From Acanthaster planci (lineage: Eukaryota > Echinodermata > Asteroidea > Valvatida > Acanthasteridae), in assembly GCF_001949145.1 (NCBI RefSeq), contig NW_019091360.1:923658-949768 (forward strand): DNA of 26,111 nt, in the 5' to 3' direction. The notes under the pieces are model-generated. The model saw nothing but the letters and a program-made list of their open reading frames with translations. It did no database searches and had not been told where the DNA came from. A program made the position numbers and the translations under genes. This document shows positions 1-12,600 of the stretch, one piece after another; the stretch's first letter is position 1; each line of letters begins with the position of its first letter.

Positions 1-1637
1 CATGAATAGAGGTGATATGATCAATACACAGACATGTGCCCAACCCTGCATTTATCTCTACATGGTGTATTATGTAAGATTATAGAGTGACTTTAGCTGT
101 TCCAATGATGCATTGATTTTTTTTTGTTCGGTGGTGCTCATAGGAAGTCTGGCAAATAATTTAAAAAATCAATCAGTATTAAGAAGCCTTTTACATGTTT
201 ATATGTATTAGTGAGTTGAAAATCTTCAAATGAAAAGCATGGGTGTGTTAATTGTGGTATATTCTTCCAAAGATGCACCAAAATGCAACTTGTCATTTTG
301 GTGATAATTTGGCAGACCCTGACTTTGTACATTTGTTGGACATTTGGTTGGCTACCAGTGCAAATCTAAGGAAGTTGAGCTCATTTAAAGTTTTAAGTAA
401 AAATGTTTGTACCAGATAATTTGATTCCAAAACGTTTCTCAACAAAAAAGAAAAATTCAGCATGTTTTTCAACAGATTTTATTTAAAGCCACCAGAAAGA
501 TCTTCAACAAAAAATGAGCCATGAAGAAATTAGTACAAAATTGATGGAAAGTGATTAGAAAGATTTAGCTCTCTTCATTTCTTTACTGTTTAAATCACTC
601 CGACTTTACTCCCACAGGTCTCATACATGTACCTATCAACCATTGAAAATAATCTGTAAGCTTGGTTGCATCAAAAGTATATAATATTAAAATAGAAATG
701 ATGAGTACAACATGCTCGTTGTGAGCGTCACATTTGACAGATTTTTGGTGACGTTCAAGACTTTTAATGGAAGATTCATGATGTGCAGCATTACCAAAAA
801 GCTGTCACATGTATTTCTCAAAAATCCCATGCGCAGTTTTCATTTTGCTCTGTTTTGGAGATACCCCTGCTCAGAATTACATGTACATCAAAATTAAATA
901 CTTAGAGCTGTGATTTGGAAAGATTTCCTTTCGAGAACCCTCAGTACAAAGCAAAAGTGGAATTGGAATGTAGTGAGCAGTAAGTCGGTACTTATTTTGT
1001 GTATATATGTAATTTGAACATCTATAACCCTTAGTAGACTAGTCTGTACCTACTCAGGTTATTGATTACCAGGGTGGTTGTTAATACCTAGGTAGACCTA
1101 ACCCAGAAAATTGGTTTCGCACTACAGAATTCACCCTAAAAATATAAGTAAAGCCCTGCCACACTGGACTCTTTTTGGTCCAACTTGCCAAAACGATGGG
1201 TACAGTTTCCTCATTTTAAGTTCAGTGTGGACATACCAGGAACTTTTCCTCTCAATTACTGTAACTGAGTCATGATGTTATTTACTGGCCAACTTAAGCC
1301 CAGGAAAAATTCCCAGGGTTGTCAGCTTTGTCCAGTGTGTTAACCATAAATTCAAAGCAGATGGCAATTTGCAAATGTGGACTTACATTTAGCATGTGCA
1401 AAATAAAATTACTGGCTGGGATACACTGGTGTCTTCCATTAAAATTATACATGTTATAAATAAACCTACATGTACTATTATAACAAGACACCAACTGCCG
1501 CAGACATCTGCAGCATGTGCAAGGCTGGGATGGCAGCGCTGTTCAAACTTGATAAACAGCTCAGGATTGGAGCATTCACATTACTGAAGGTAACTGGGGG
1601 AATTGTCACAGGGCTATGCACAGGTGACCCTTAGATG

Positions 1638-1653
1638 GGTGGGTTAACCCACC
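1638..1653. repeat. 16-bp perfect palindrome
   Basis: GGTGGGTTAACCCACC is self-complementary over all 16 bases. It lies in the intron, flanked by GAT and TAG. It may be chance or a protein site; no family is assigned. Confidence 0.75.
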
Positions 1654-2380
1654 TAGTGGCATTTTAGGTAATTAACATTGAGATATTTCAACCCTGTTAA
1701 ATTTTGGGGGTTAAATTTTTCATGAACCCCTGAGATTACCCGGGTAAGTGCATAGTGCGAAAACTGCTTATTGTCTCGTAAGCAGGGAGGTACATGTCAG
1801 TAGTGTCTCGCACTGTTCCATTGGTGACAATGGTTATGGACATGGCATTCAAAACAAATTATTGTATAACTGACAGCATGTAATTAATTTCAACTTAAAG
1901 CCTGTGTAGCCTTAAACTTTTGAACCCACAGGAGTGGCAGTCTAGACAGCTACTTGTAGACCAGAGGTCTAGTCCACAGTTCAATCTGGCTGATGAGTAG
2001 AGAAGAACACTACCGGTACACATGTACATGTATCACTCCAGAAAATGATCCTGTACAATTATCCCCTTGCATCATCCTACAATAACTCCATTCAAAAGGT
2101 TTTCTGACAGAGCACTGACAAACTCTTCACCATGAGTAGATGGGTTGATCAGTGTGTCAGTGTTGTGGTGAAGTGCTGCATTCAACAATGATGGACCGCT
2201 GTGATGTGTGATATGTAATGTAGTAACACTCAAGGGAGTCATAGCACCTGATGATGCCAAGCCAAAGGTGTTATGCATCCCTTATGGTGTTACAACATCA
2301 TGTCGCACTTCACAGAGTCAGTAATTATTTTGTGAATATCTCTCTCCTGTATTGTTTTAATATTTTCTTCTCCCAAAGGT

Positions 2381-2434
2381 CTTAAATTTAATCAAAGCAA
2401 TGAACATCTTTAATTTAATCAAAGCAATGAGTAT
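2381..2434. repeat. 27-bp tandem duplication
   Basis: The units 2381-2407 and 2408-2434 share the core TTTAATCAAAGCAATGA. They differ by about one base near the start (CTTAAA against CTTTAA) and by two near the end (ACAT against GTAT). This is a recent local duplication in an intron with no evident function. Confidence 0.9.
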
Positions 2435-3595
2435 CGTGGTCCATTGCTGCCTAGAAAGCCGTACAACAGGCACGGACTTGACGTGTCACTGTTTCCGTTT
2501 GTGTTGGTCACGTATGTCTTCCTCAAAAGCGATGTCTTTGCATTTAAAACCGTTTGTAGGAAAGTCTCTGTGTGGCCTCAAGCTCAACAGACATTATGTT
2601 ACTATGGAACTTTCATATGAAGAAACAAACGTTTGACGAAAAGTGCAGCACTCCAACAGCTTATCGTATTGTGTGCCAGTTCACTGCTCTTGTAGAGTTA
2701 ACTAGCATCAACTGTATGGTAAAGGTTGCAAAAACACCAATGCATTTGATTTGTGATCCCCCAATTTGATATACATGTAGATTGTGGAGGAAGGACTAGT
2801 GTGTGATATCTTCATGTAATGTTCATTCATGAGGGTGTGCTTTTGTCACCTGGTCTTACTACCATTAATTATCGGTACGATTGTGAAGCTTTATCTCTAT
2901 TCAGATTATCATTTTGAGAGTACTTACAAATTTCCTTGCCTATAAAAAGGGTGTTTGGAACTTGTACTGACAAACCTTGCAAGGTAGAGGCAGTGAATGT
3001 ACATGTATCAAGAGTCCAAGATAACACTTATTTTTTTATACTGGTATACACGTAGGTTTTCTGTTTCTCAGTTGAACGTGAAAATCGACATCAAATTTGT
3101 CATCTTTTACTATAACACTTTTTAAACTTGATGCCCAAAACTGTGAACAGGATTAGCATGGACCAGTACAAATTGTGATGGACCTGCACTGTCAAGCTGT
3201 GTCTGCACTGGTCTTTATGATCAGTAACTGATGTTACACCACAATCTGATCCCCACCCTCAAACCAATATCCACACTGTGACTTGGTTTTGTTAGACCAA
3301 TTCTCAGAGTACATGTAGAATACTCTTAAATGTAGATCTGTGTGTTTAGTGAGGAAAAGGACCAACTATCAAATAGCAGTACCGGTATTTGGTGTCAAAT
3401 ACACCAGAACCCACCCATCCCTATCACCGCCATTGTCAACAAGATTGCTAAATTCACCCATGGTCAATCAGGAAATGTGTTTTCAACAGCCCCGGCCCCC
3501 AAGAAAAAGCCTTCAGTACGCCCCTACATGTATGTTCCTCCTGTTACAGCAATTATTCATTTCATTAATGATGTATATATCTTTCTCATTCATAG

Positions 3596-3655
3596 GGTGC
3601 CTCAAAAAACTGGTGGAATCACATGCACTACCAGCACCATGCAAAACCAAATGTG
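3596..3655 (+). CDS. Desaturase exon a: histidine box 2
   Basis: The exon encodes [20 protein letters not shown], 20 codons in phase 0 at both ends. It follows a pyrimidine-rich acceptor ending CATAG and stops before GTGAGT. HYQHH within HMHYQHH is the second histidine box, which supplies ligands to the di-iron centre; the NWW before it and HAKPN after it are typical of animal FADS proteins. Two overlapping open frames over this exon begin far upstream, but their upstream parts show no desaturase similarity and read as intron. Confidence 0.96.
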
Positions 3656-6600
3656 GTGAGTGGCTTATTTAAGTGACTTGTCAAACAAATCTTTTATCTA
3701 CTTTTTGCTGCCAACCACTGAAATCCTTTTAACCTCAAAGCCTACCCTTTTCATGTTTCATGCAGATGCCTCCATAGAATATAGTGAGGTTAAATTACAT
3801 GTACATGTGTAGCCAAGGGTGTAGCCTGCTGAAGCCAGTCCAACAAAATATAAGACCTAAAACAGTTCAAACAAACAAATCTTCTGTTTGTCATCCGCTA
3901 AAAATATGGCAGTACTTTGTATTGAATGAATATCATATTTATGTTAAATATGGCAAAAAGATGCCAATGGTAAGAGTGAATGTTCAAGAATCTGGGGAGA
4001 TTTCAGTTTGTCTGCTCAAAATAAGCACTTTGTGAGGAATGCACCGGTACTTGTAAATTTCAGTTAATGAGATAGTCACACTTTATTGGACTCCACAACC
4101 ACAAAAAGACAATCGTTTTGTAACCTGCTACCAATCATGTCCTCAACCCGTAATGCCTATCTCCAGATGAATAAGGATCCTGATGTAAGACTGGAAGCCC
4201 TCTTTGTGGTTGGTGAAAACATGCCCAAGAAAGTTGCCAAGAAAGATGCTGCAAAGGGAAAGGCTACCATGCCTTACAACCATCAGCATAAGTACTTCTT
4301 TATCAGTAAGTCACTCCTGTTACAACCCCTGAAACTTTGTAGTTGTTGCATTTTGTCTGGGATCCATTTGCCGCTGAAATTTCAAGCAGATGAAATTGTT
4401 AATCTGTTTGGCTCACTGTGTTTTCCCTAAACTTGTTATTTTGCTTTTTTAAACTTCCCACAAAATGCCGAGTATTGCTACATGTACGGTACCTGTATGT
4501 GTAGAAAAATGTTGGACGAGCCTTGTACAGCTAGGAATTTTCATATTTGTATGCGTATTTATTGTATGCCTTTTTCTTTTTTATGCAAGAGACAATAGGA
4601 TGAATGGAGTGGATTCCTATTGTAGCACTCTATGGGAGACATTATTTGAATGTTGTACATTAGGCCTCACCATTAATTTTGTAACTACTTGTCCATTGGG
4701 CAAGTACATGTACATGTAGCATTGAAAATCTTCTTGCCTGAGGTAAGATTTTACTTGCCCAAACCCCGGTTTAGTTGCTCATTGCTTCCTTGGACAGTAA
4801 GATCCTTCCTTCAACCAATCACCATGATGAAATTGCTATGCCATAATATGACGAGAGTATATATTGCCCCAACGTGCGCAGGACTCTGATGCATCATTCA
4901 TACAAGTTCGGGCAATGGCTATTTCTTAACCACTCAATGATTTTGCCTGGTGTCATATATGCAATAAGCACACACACAAGTACCCTGTAAAATTCACTCA
5001 CGTTGAAGTCATGGCCACATGTAAAACAGTCTTCGAGCTTCCGGCTGTCAAAGCTCTGCTGCACCGTGGGTGCGTTAATAACCAGTGGGGTTTGGTACCC
5101 AGACACAAGGGCATTTTACAGTTTTCCCTTGTGTGGAAGGGTGCCTTGCTATATGTACAATGTACATGTACTTAATACACGCGAGATTGTACATGTAACG
5201 ATGCAAAAACTCATTGTACACCACGTAGCTGTTTACTTTTTACTACTTTTTATAAGCTTTTGTGGCCTTACAAGCTTTCTTTTGGCCACGAAAAACAGGC
5301 ATTTTTTTTTCAAGAAAAAAGTACCTGTCCATCACGCAATTCGTCCCTCATTTTTACTTGCCCTAAAGAAGAAATTACTTGTCCCGGGCAATCGGACAAC
5401 CGTTAATGTCGAGGCTTGTTGTACATGTACAACATTCTAACCAGTGCCATCACATTATGCATGCTTCACACTGTGCACATGCAACATTCAACATACATTT
5501 ACATGTAATCTGATGTTTAAAGGCTATACACATTAAGTGATCTACAGAATAACACACAAATATCTCATGTCAAATGGGGTGAATTTTTTATTTTACTGTA
5601 ATTTTTTACATACATGTAAATGATGGTGTGTATGCAGTGTGGTAGAAGTTGAGGTGAGGCAATGCATATGCATAAGGTACCCCCGGTACTGGTTCCTACT
5701 GCTAATAAAAGCAATATGGAAGGGCTGGAAGCCAGCCTCCCCCCCCCAGCAACAATATATGTGTACATTTCACACTTAAACAGCCCAAACACCATGAACT
5801 AATCAAAAATTTAAGAAATGTTTCTGTACGTTAGAGTCTTCTTTATGTATACGTATTTTCTGCTTTCTTGTCTACCTTTTGAAGTCTTGATACATGTATT
5901 TTTAATGAACAAGTGACATGCAGTTTTCTGTTGGAGTGTCTCATCAAGGCTTTGGTAGCAGTAGCCTGTTCATGAGGGCACTTCATCTATGCTGATTTAC
6001 CATTGCTCTTTATGCCATATCAAAACTTTGGAGCATTGTTACAGAAGCCATGTCACATGTTTTTATTATATCTGGGACTGAAATTGCATTGTATCCAAAA
6101 AGGTCTGTAAAAAACTGGTTACTAAAGTTAAATGTATGCAATAAATGGGAGAAGTGCCCGGGATGGGGACAAAAAGAGCTTTCTATTTAGAAGAGCCTTA
6201 CAGATATATCAGGGAGCGCTGTCATGGGAATCTACTGTGCTCTCTTGATTACATTTCTTTAATCATTTCCTCCCAATCAGAAAACATCTTAAGCAGAATC
6301 CATTGCTCTTGTTACGTGTCCTACATTTAATACAAACTTTCATAAACAGTGCAGTTAAGATCTTATTCTATTAATATATTGCACCGGCTGCACCCTGAGT
6401 GAGCGAGGCCTTGCTTAAGAATGTCACAGAGCAGGTACGTGTTCATCTTATAATTTTTCTTTGTTGCAGTTGGCCCACCTCTTCTGTTTCCAGTCTACTT
6501 CCAGTTCATGACATTTTACTACTGTTTTACCCGCAAGGAGTGGGTGGTAAGTCTGTGCGGCGTAGTTGATAGACTACTGAACTTCATTTCCGCGGTGTAA

Positions 6601-9600
6601 CACTGGTTTGTGTGTATTTACATATATTGCAGGAACCTCGTACCTGATTGAAAAACAAATGAATAACTGTGAATCCATTCAGGCAAACCATTATTGAAAT
6701 CTCAAAATCATGTTTACAGATGGTTTATTAAGTTCTGAATAATGCCACCACCTACATTGTTAAATCAATACAAACAGCAAGATAGAAATAGCGAGTGTGT
6801 GGAGTGAGTCTAACATATATGTGACCGTACAGGGTAAATTTTGGCATGTGTCATGAACATAAATCCATTTTGACTTTTCTGTGTTGTCTGGTTTTCATTT
6901 TGAAAATTCTCCACAAGTGACCAACACTTTCCTGTTCATCGTCAACTTAAAGTGTAAAACGTAAATTTATTTATGGATTCCACTTGATCGGCTCCATAAT
7001 CTAAATCAGGTTCCTAGCATGATAGTTCAGCTACTCAGTTATGATGCTAGCCTTATGCAACATCATTGCAGTAGCTCCATATCCCAGACTTCCTGATTCC
7101 CTCTGTAGACAATGTCCCCTCTAATGCAGTACCAAAACAGCCATTGCTGCATTTTCATCTTCACAATACAGCAAAAGATTTAAGGCATCTTTCCATATGC
7201 GCGTCATTACTTTCACCATGAGTTTTATATCCATCAAGATCCCTCCTGGGGTCGATTTTGATGGCTGAATGTTAATGTAGTCAATTTTTGTGTCCGTGAA
7301 AGTGGAACGCATGAAGGCATCATGTACACAATGCGCCTGAAAAAGTATGTATGGAAAGGTGCCTTTACAATTCAACGCCATTGTATGATATATCCACATT
7401 ACAAAATTTGTGTGTGTGGCAAAAGTCTGCGTCAAATGACCACTGCACACAATTCATGGAGCACAGTACACTATGCTCAATACAACACTTCATACCTTAC
7501 CTAAAGAAATGTCGGTCATCTGATTGGTTGGATGGTAATCATGTGCCATGAATTACATGTATTTGGTGTAATCAGTGAACCAATGGTTACACCAATAATA
7601 TACTGGTATACAGCTTGCATGCATGGTGAGCACAATTGCGAGTTTTCACACGACTGCACACGGTTGGTGCATTGATGGCTCTTCACACATACACAAAAAT
7701 TGGGGGCAATACTATTGTATGCAAAACACCTAGCATTTTGTCTTGTCAGATGAGGAAATTTTGGAACCCATAAGTAATGGTTATGGTTCAAGAGTCACAA
7801 GAAATGATTAGAGCAGATTGTAAGATTCACAGGATCATCTGTTACAGCGTGAACTAGTGCGGAACATGTAAACTTTGTGTTGTGTTTTTCATTTGGACAA
7901 GATTATATGTACAAGGTTTTCACTTGATTCATTCAGGTGTTGTATAAAACTAATAATGAATATGTATGGAACTGTTCTTACCATTGCAATCAGAAACATT
8001 CATCAGTGTGTACTGATCTGGATCACACAAAACTGTTGACATGATGGGATTTAGTCAGGTTTTTTATGAAACAAATACCAAAGACTACACAGTCATGATA
8101 AGAGTAATGTCATTTGGTGAAAGATAATCATCTGTTGATATTCCACAGTTTTCTCTGGAATGTGTTACATTTCCAATGTACTCTTAATGTAACTTGTATA
8201 AAGCAGTGCAGTTTTACAGAAATACATGTAATCAGCATGTCTGAAATTCTGCCATTCCATCCTGGAGCTGAGTGGTTTCTCTGGGGGCTTTTTTTCTTGC
8301 AGGATCTATTTCTTATGGTCACGTACTACGTCCGGTTTGCTCTGTTCTATGTGCCCTTGCTTGGTGTCTGGAAGACTCTGCTGCTGTTTGAAACTATGAG
8401 GTAATGGGGTGGGGCTTTTGTGGTGTATGGAGGAAGCCAGTCAAAGGAGCATTATAGAGTCGCAATAGCAGCCAGAACCAGCTGTCTGCAAGTGGTTGCT
8501 TTGTTTCAAGCTGTCCAATTCTGGAAGTATTTTAAATGTTTGAAATATCTCAAATCCAATTTAACTGTCACTTCCTCATCATTTTTCCCCTAAGGAGCCT
8601 CCTATACTCTCAATGTCACTAGCAATGCATTCACCAAGGTCTTTGTACTAAGACTGTGCATCAAATTCTATGCATGGTCTCCCCCGTCCTCTGAAAGCTG
8701 TTCCTGCTTTAGTTTGTTGATAAAAACCACAGAGTATATTGTGAGGTGTTTCTGTCTGTGTAGGCTGTAAGTTTAAACTTGTTGCTGTGATTTGTCTCTA
8801 TGTTCAATAGGTTGCTTGCCAACTTGAGAGACCACAGCAGTTGACATACATGTAATTGCCACATGGGTTTATTCACTCAGTGTTTGCATGGCGTTTAATA
8901 TCTTTCCCCTGTCAGACTCATCCTACCATTAAATCAATTGTACCATTAAATTAAATTGTGCTTAACCAATCATCAATTTGTTGCCAAGCACAAATGTTGA
9001 GCACTCCAGTCTGGAATAGGTTGAAGTTTTGTTATAAAAGAAAACTGAAATTAAACTTGAGCAGACTGAAAGCAACTTGTGAGTAAAGATCACCTTGGTT
9101 TCAATTAATGAAGCACTAACAGATTTGTACCCATCTTGGATTTTTTTTTTGCTGTTGTTGCAGAGTGTTGGAGAGCATATGGTTTACCTGGGTAGCCCAA
9201 TCTAACCACATACCCATGACTATCGAGGAAGATCAGGAGAAGCCATGGCTGGAACTGCAGGTAGGTTCAGTGACTAGCCACTTGTAGGTTGTGTTACTGT
9301 GGTGGATAAGGTTGATTTTCATAACAGGGATTTAGTAGCTAACTCTTGATGTACAGCCAAACATGACGGATATTGCCTCAGAGTCATTTGAAGTGTATTT
9401 GTGTATTATTTCTCACTACAACCTTCATATTTCGGGGCATAACCACAGGATGATTTTTACTACCACAATAGGCTCTGCACAACATTCAAGTTCAACATGT
9501 GGTCTTTGCTTCCACAGCCTCCCTGACTTTTGTGTGTAAAACAACAGGGGGATTAGCATGTATAGCGGTGAAGTAGGATACATATGGCGGTTTAACTTGT

Positions 9601-12600
9601 CAGGCTCGGCTATGTACAAGATGGCCAGATCTTGTTTACGTGTTTCTAGCATAAAAGTACTTAGAGACCTGTATAGATGCAGACAGGCAGTGATGTCTAA
9701 GATTCTCCATGAAATCACATTGTTTGCAAGCAGCTTTGTACCTCCTGTGTCTTATTGGCCTTGCTCTTTCAAATGTACATGTGCATACCAGTACATGTAC
9801 ATGTACATGTGGAATTCACAGTGTACAGTGGTGTGTATCAGGATTTGAAATGTGTTAACCCCATCAAAAGGTCATAGGCACAACATGTTGGTTGTCAAAC
9901 TGGTGGCATTGGAGACACACATTGAGCCCCAGCCTCACCAAGCGGGTTCATTAATGCATAGGTTTTGTGTTGGTCACCGGCTTTTGTTCACACCAAGTTT
10001 ACAGATTTGCATGCTAGTGTTCAAGCATCTCTTCTGCAGTACAAAAATGAGGCACTTACAACATTTGGCAACTTTGAGATGCAAACATTCTCAAAAGCCA
10101 TTAGTGCATAATGAACTAGAATGAGAAGTGCAACAACACTAGACCNNNNNNNNNNNNNNNNNNNNNNNNNNNNNNNNNNNNNNNNNNNNNNNNNNNNNNN
10201 NNNNNNNNNNNNNNNNNNNNNNNNNNNNNNNNNNNNNNNNNNNNNNNNNNNNNNNNNNNNNNNNNNNNNNNNNNNNNNNNNNNNNNNNNNNNNNNNNNNN
10301 NNNNNNNNNNNNNNNNNNNNNNNNNNNNNNNNNNNNNNNNNNNNNNNNNNNNNNNNNNNNNNNNNNNNNNNNNNNNNNNNNNNNNNNNNNNNNNNNNNNN
10401 NNNNNNNNNNNNNNNNNNNNNNNNNNNNNNNNNNNNNNNNNNNNNNNNNNNNNNNNNNNNNNNNNNNNNNNNNNNNNNNNNNNNNNNNNNNNNNNNNNNN
10501 NNNNNNNNNNNNNNNNNNNNNNNNNNNNNNNNNNNNNNNNNNNNNNNNNNNNNNNNNNNNNNNNNNNNNNNNNNNNNNNNNNNNNNNNNNNNNNNNNNNN
10601 NNNNNNNNNNNNNNNNNNNNNNNNNNNNNNNNNNNNNNNNNNNNNNNNNNNNNNNNNNNNNNNNNNNNNNNNNNNNNNNNNNNNNNNNNNNNNNNNNNNN
10701 NNNNNNNNNNNNNNNNNNNNNNNNNNNNNNNNNNNNNNNNNNNNNNNNNNNNNNNNNNNNNNNNNNNNNNNNNNNNNNNNNNNNNNNNNNNNNNNNNNNN
10801 NNNNNNNNNNNNNNNNNNNNNNNNNNNNNNNNNNNNNNNNNNNNNNNNNNNNNNNNNNNNNNNNNNNNNNNNNNNNNNNNNNNNNNNNNNNNNNNNNNNN
10901 NNNNNNNNNNNNNNNNNNNNNNNNNNNNNNNNNNNNNNNNNNNNNNNNNNNNNNNNNNNNNNNNNNNNNNNNNNNNNNNNNNNNNNNNNNNNNNNNNNNN
11001 NNNNNNNNNNNNNNNNNNNNNNNNNNNNNNNNNNNNNNNNNNNNNNNNNNNNNNNNNNNNNNNNNNNNNNNNNNNGAGGTGGAGCATGCTTAGGAGGAGT
11101 GGAGCAAAGAATGTTCAGTATTCTTCCATGGAATACCAAACGGAGTTATTGTCATTTAAACTCTCAACAGGTTTCCTGATCTTACGTTGCATGTAGTAGG
11201 CAGTGGGAACAGCTGCACAGTAGTACGCTATTGAAATGCTTCAGGTCTGATAACATGGCTATAGGACCAGTTCATGCTGAATGATGGCATATTTCATTAC
11301 ATTATTGTTTCATATTATCTGTCATTTCTATCACAGCTGGGTGCCACATGTAACATCCACAAGTCCTGGTTCAATGACTGGTTCACAGGACACCTCAATT
11401 TCCAGATTGAACACCAGTAAGTACATGACATTAAACACTGGTTGTGGATGATGGTTTTGATCAATTCTGCACAAGTAGTCCAATGCTAAGTTATTTTCAA
11501 AACAACGACAAGAAAATGTGTCATGCTTGGCACAAATGTTGAGTAAATGATATGAAATTAAAAGAACATGGATGAATCAGTGGAATGATGTACATTTTGT
11601 CAAGTTTATGAAATAAATTCTATTTTCACAGGAGAAAAGACTAACCCAGTCATGCTCAATTCAGCAAGCTGCATTTTAACAAGATGTTTATGATGTTCAT
11701 TGCATATCTGTAAACTGTTGGACTAAATAGGTGGCAGCAAATTGACTGTAGATTTGCTGAAAGGCAGGGTATAGTTTTTGTATCTCATCTAATCTTAAAA
11801 CCTTTGTTTTTGTATTCTACAAGCCTTTTTCCCACCATGCCACGTCACAACCTTCACCGTATTGCTCCACTGGCGCAAGCACTCTGTAAGAAACATGGCG
11901 TTGAGTACAAACTGAAAGGCCTTGGATCAGCCTTTGTAGACATCGTGTCGTAAGTCACAGTTTACATGCATAAATCATGCCTCCCTCTCAGCCCAATTGA
12001 CAAATCAATCAGAAGGATCGATTTTGCCCTCCATTATCAACAGGAAAACACCACGGATGTGATTTCTTGAAGTTTTTCCAGATTTCTGTTTTTTCTTTTA
12101 CCGGCAAATTCCAAAGTTTTAAAGTTTGACGTACATGTATTTGCGGTTTTCAAGAGTTTTGCATTTGCAATATTCACACTCTCCCAAGTTACTTAAAGTC
12201 TAAGAAGGTCACAGCATTTTATTGGCATTTAATAATTGCTCAATCACGGGTTTGTCTTGATCACTCATTATTACCTATAGGAAAACAACTCTAATTTGGC
12301 ACCAGTTAGATTTAAGTCAGGTAACAATAACCAAATGTATGGCTCTCATCACAAAAATCAGCATCCCCCAACTTGCCAGAATTCTTACATGGCAGCCAAG
12401 GTTTTCTTTGTGTTTTTTTCTTTTTTTCACTAGTCAGTGATGCTTTGTGTGTTTAACCTTTGTGGGTTGCGATAGCTCTGCATTGTTGAAATATCTGAAT
12501 GGCATTTGATGTACATGTAGTTTAGATGTATATGTGACCTATGTTCTCAATAATGAATTAGTCTCATGTCATACGGGACACAGTTACAAGAAAATAGTTT

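Larger units (their letters stand above)
1..3595 (+). other. Intron sequence upstream of desaturase exon a
   Basis: No cytochrome b5 HPGG motif or HDxGH first histidine box can be found here in any plus frame. This is AT-rich noncoding DNA with frequent TACATGTA (for example near 624, 2020 and 3000). It is read as the 3' part of a long intron whose 5' exon lies before the window. It holds a 27-bp tandem duplication at 2381-2434 and a minus-strand open stretch at 2072-2278. Nothing else is recognisable. Confidence 0.8.
9261..11336 (+). other. Intron between exons e and f, containing the assembly gap
   Basis: The intron is 2076 bp as assembled, GTAGGT to TCACAG. It includes the 930 N bases and a TACATG-type microsatellite at 9769-9812. 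The open frames that cross the N run are artefacts of unknown bases. Confidence 0.9.

Noticed and set aside
3340-3672. 110- and 105-codon overlapping frames
   Set aside because: Only 3596-3655 is coding. The rest lies before a clear acceptor and has no desaturase similarity.
5003-5440. 145-codon plus-strand frame, the longest gap-free frame
   Set aside because: It lies inside an intron, is Cys/Phe/Leu-rich with lysine runs from A tracts, and has no recognisable domain or start context.
7121-7450. 109-codon minus-strand frame in the intron between exons c and d
   Set aside because: It has no known motif, and AT-rich DNA of this length gives such frames by chance. Minus-strand transcription would be needed to revive it.
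10021-11179. Very long open frames on both strands across the N run
   Set aside because: They consist of unknown bases; only short flanks are real and show no domain.
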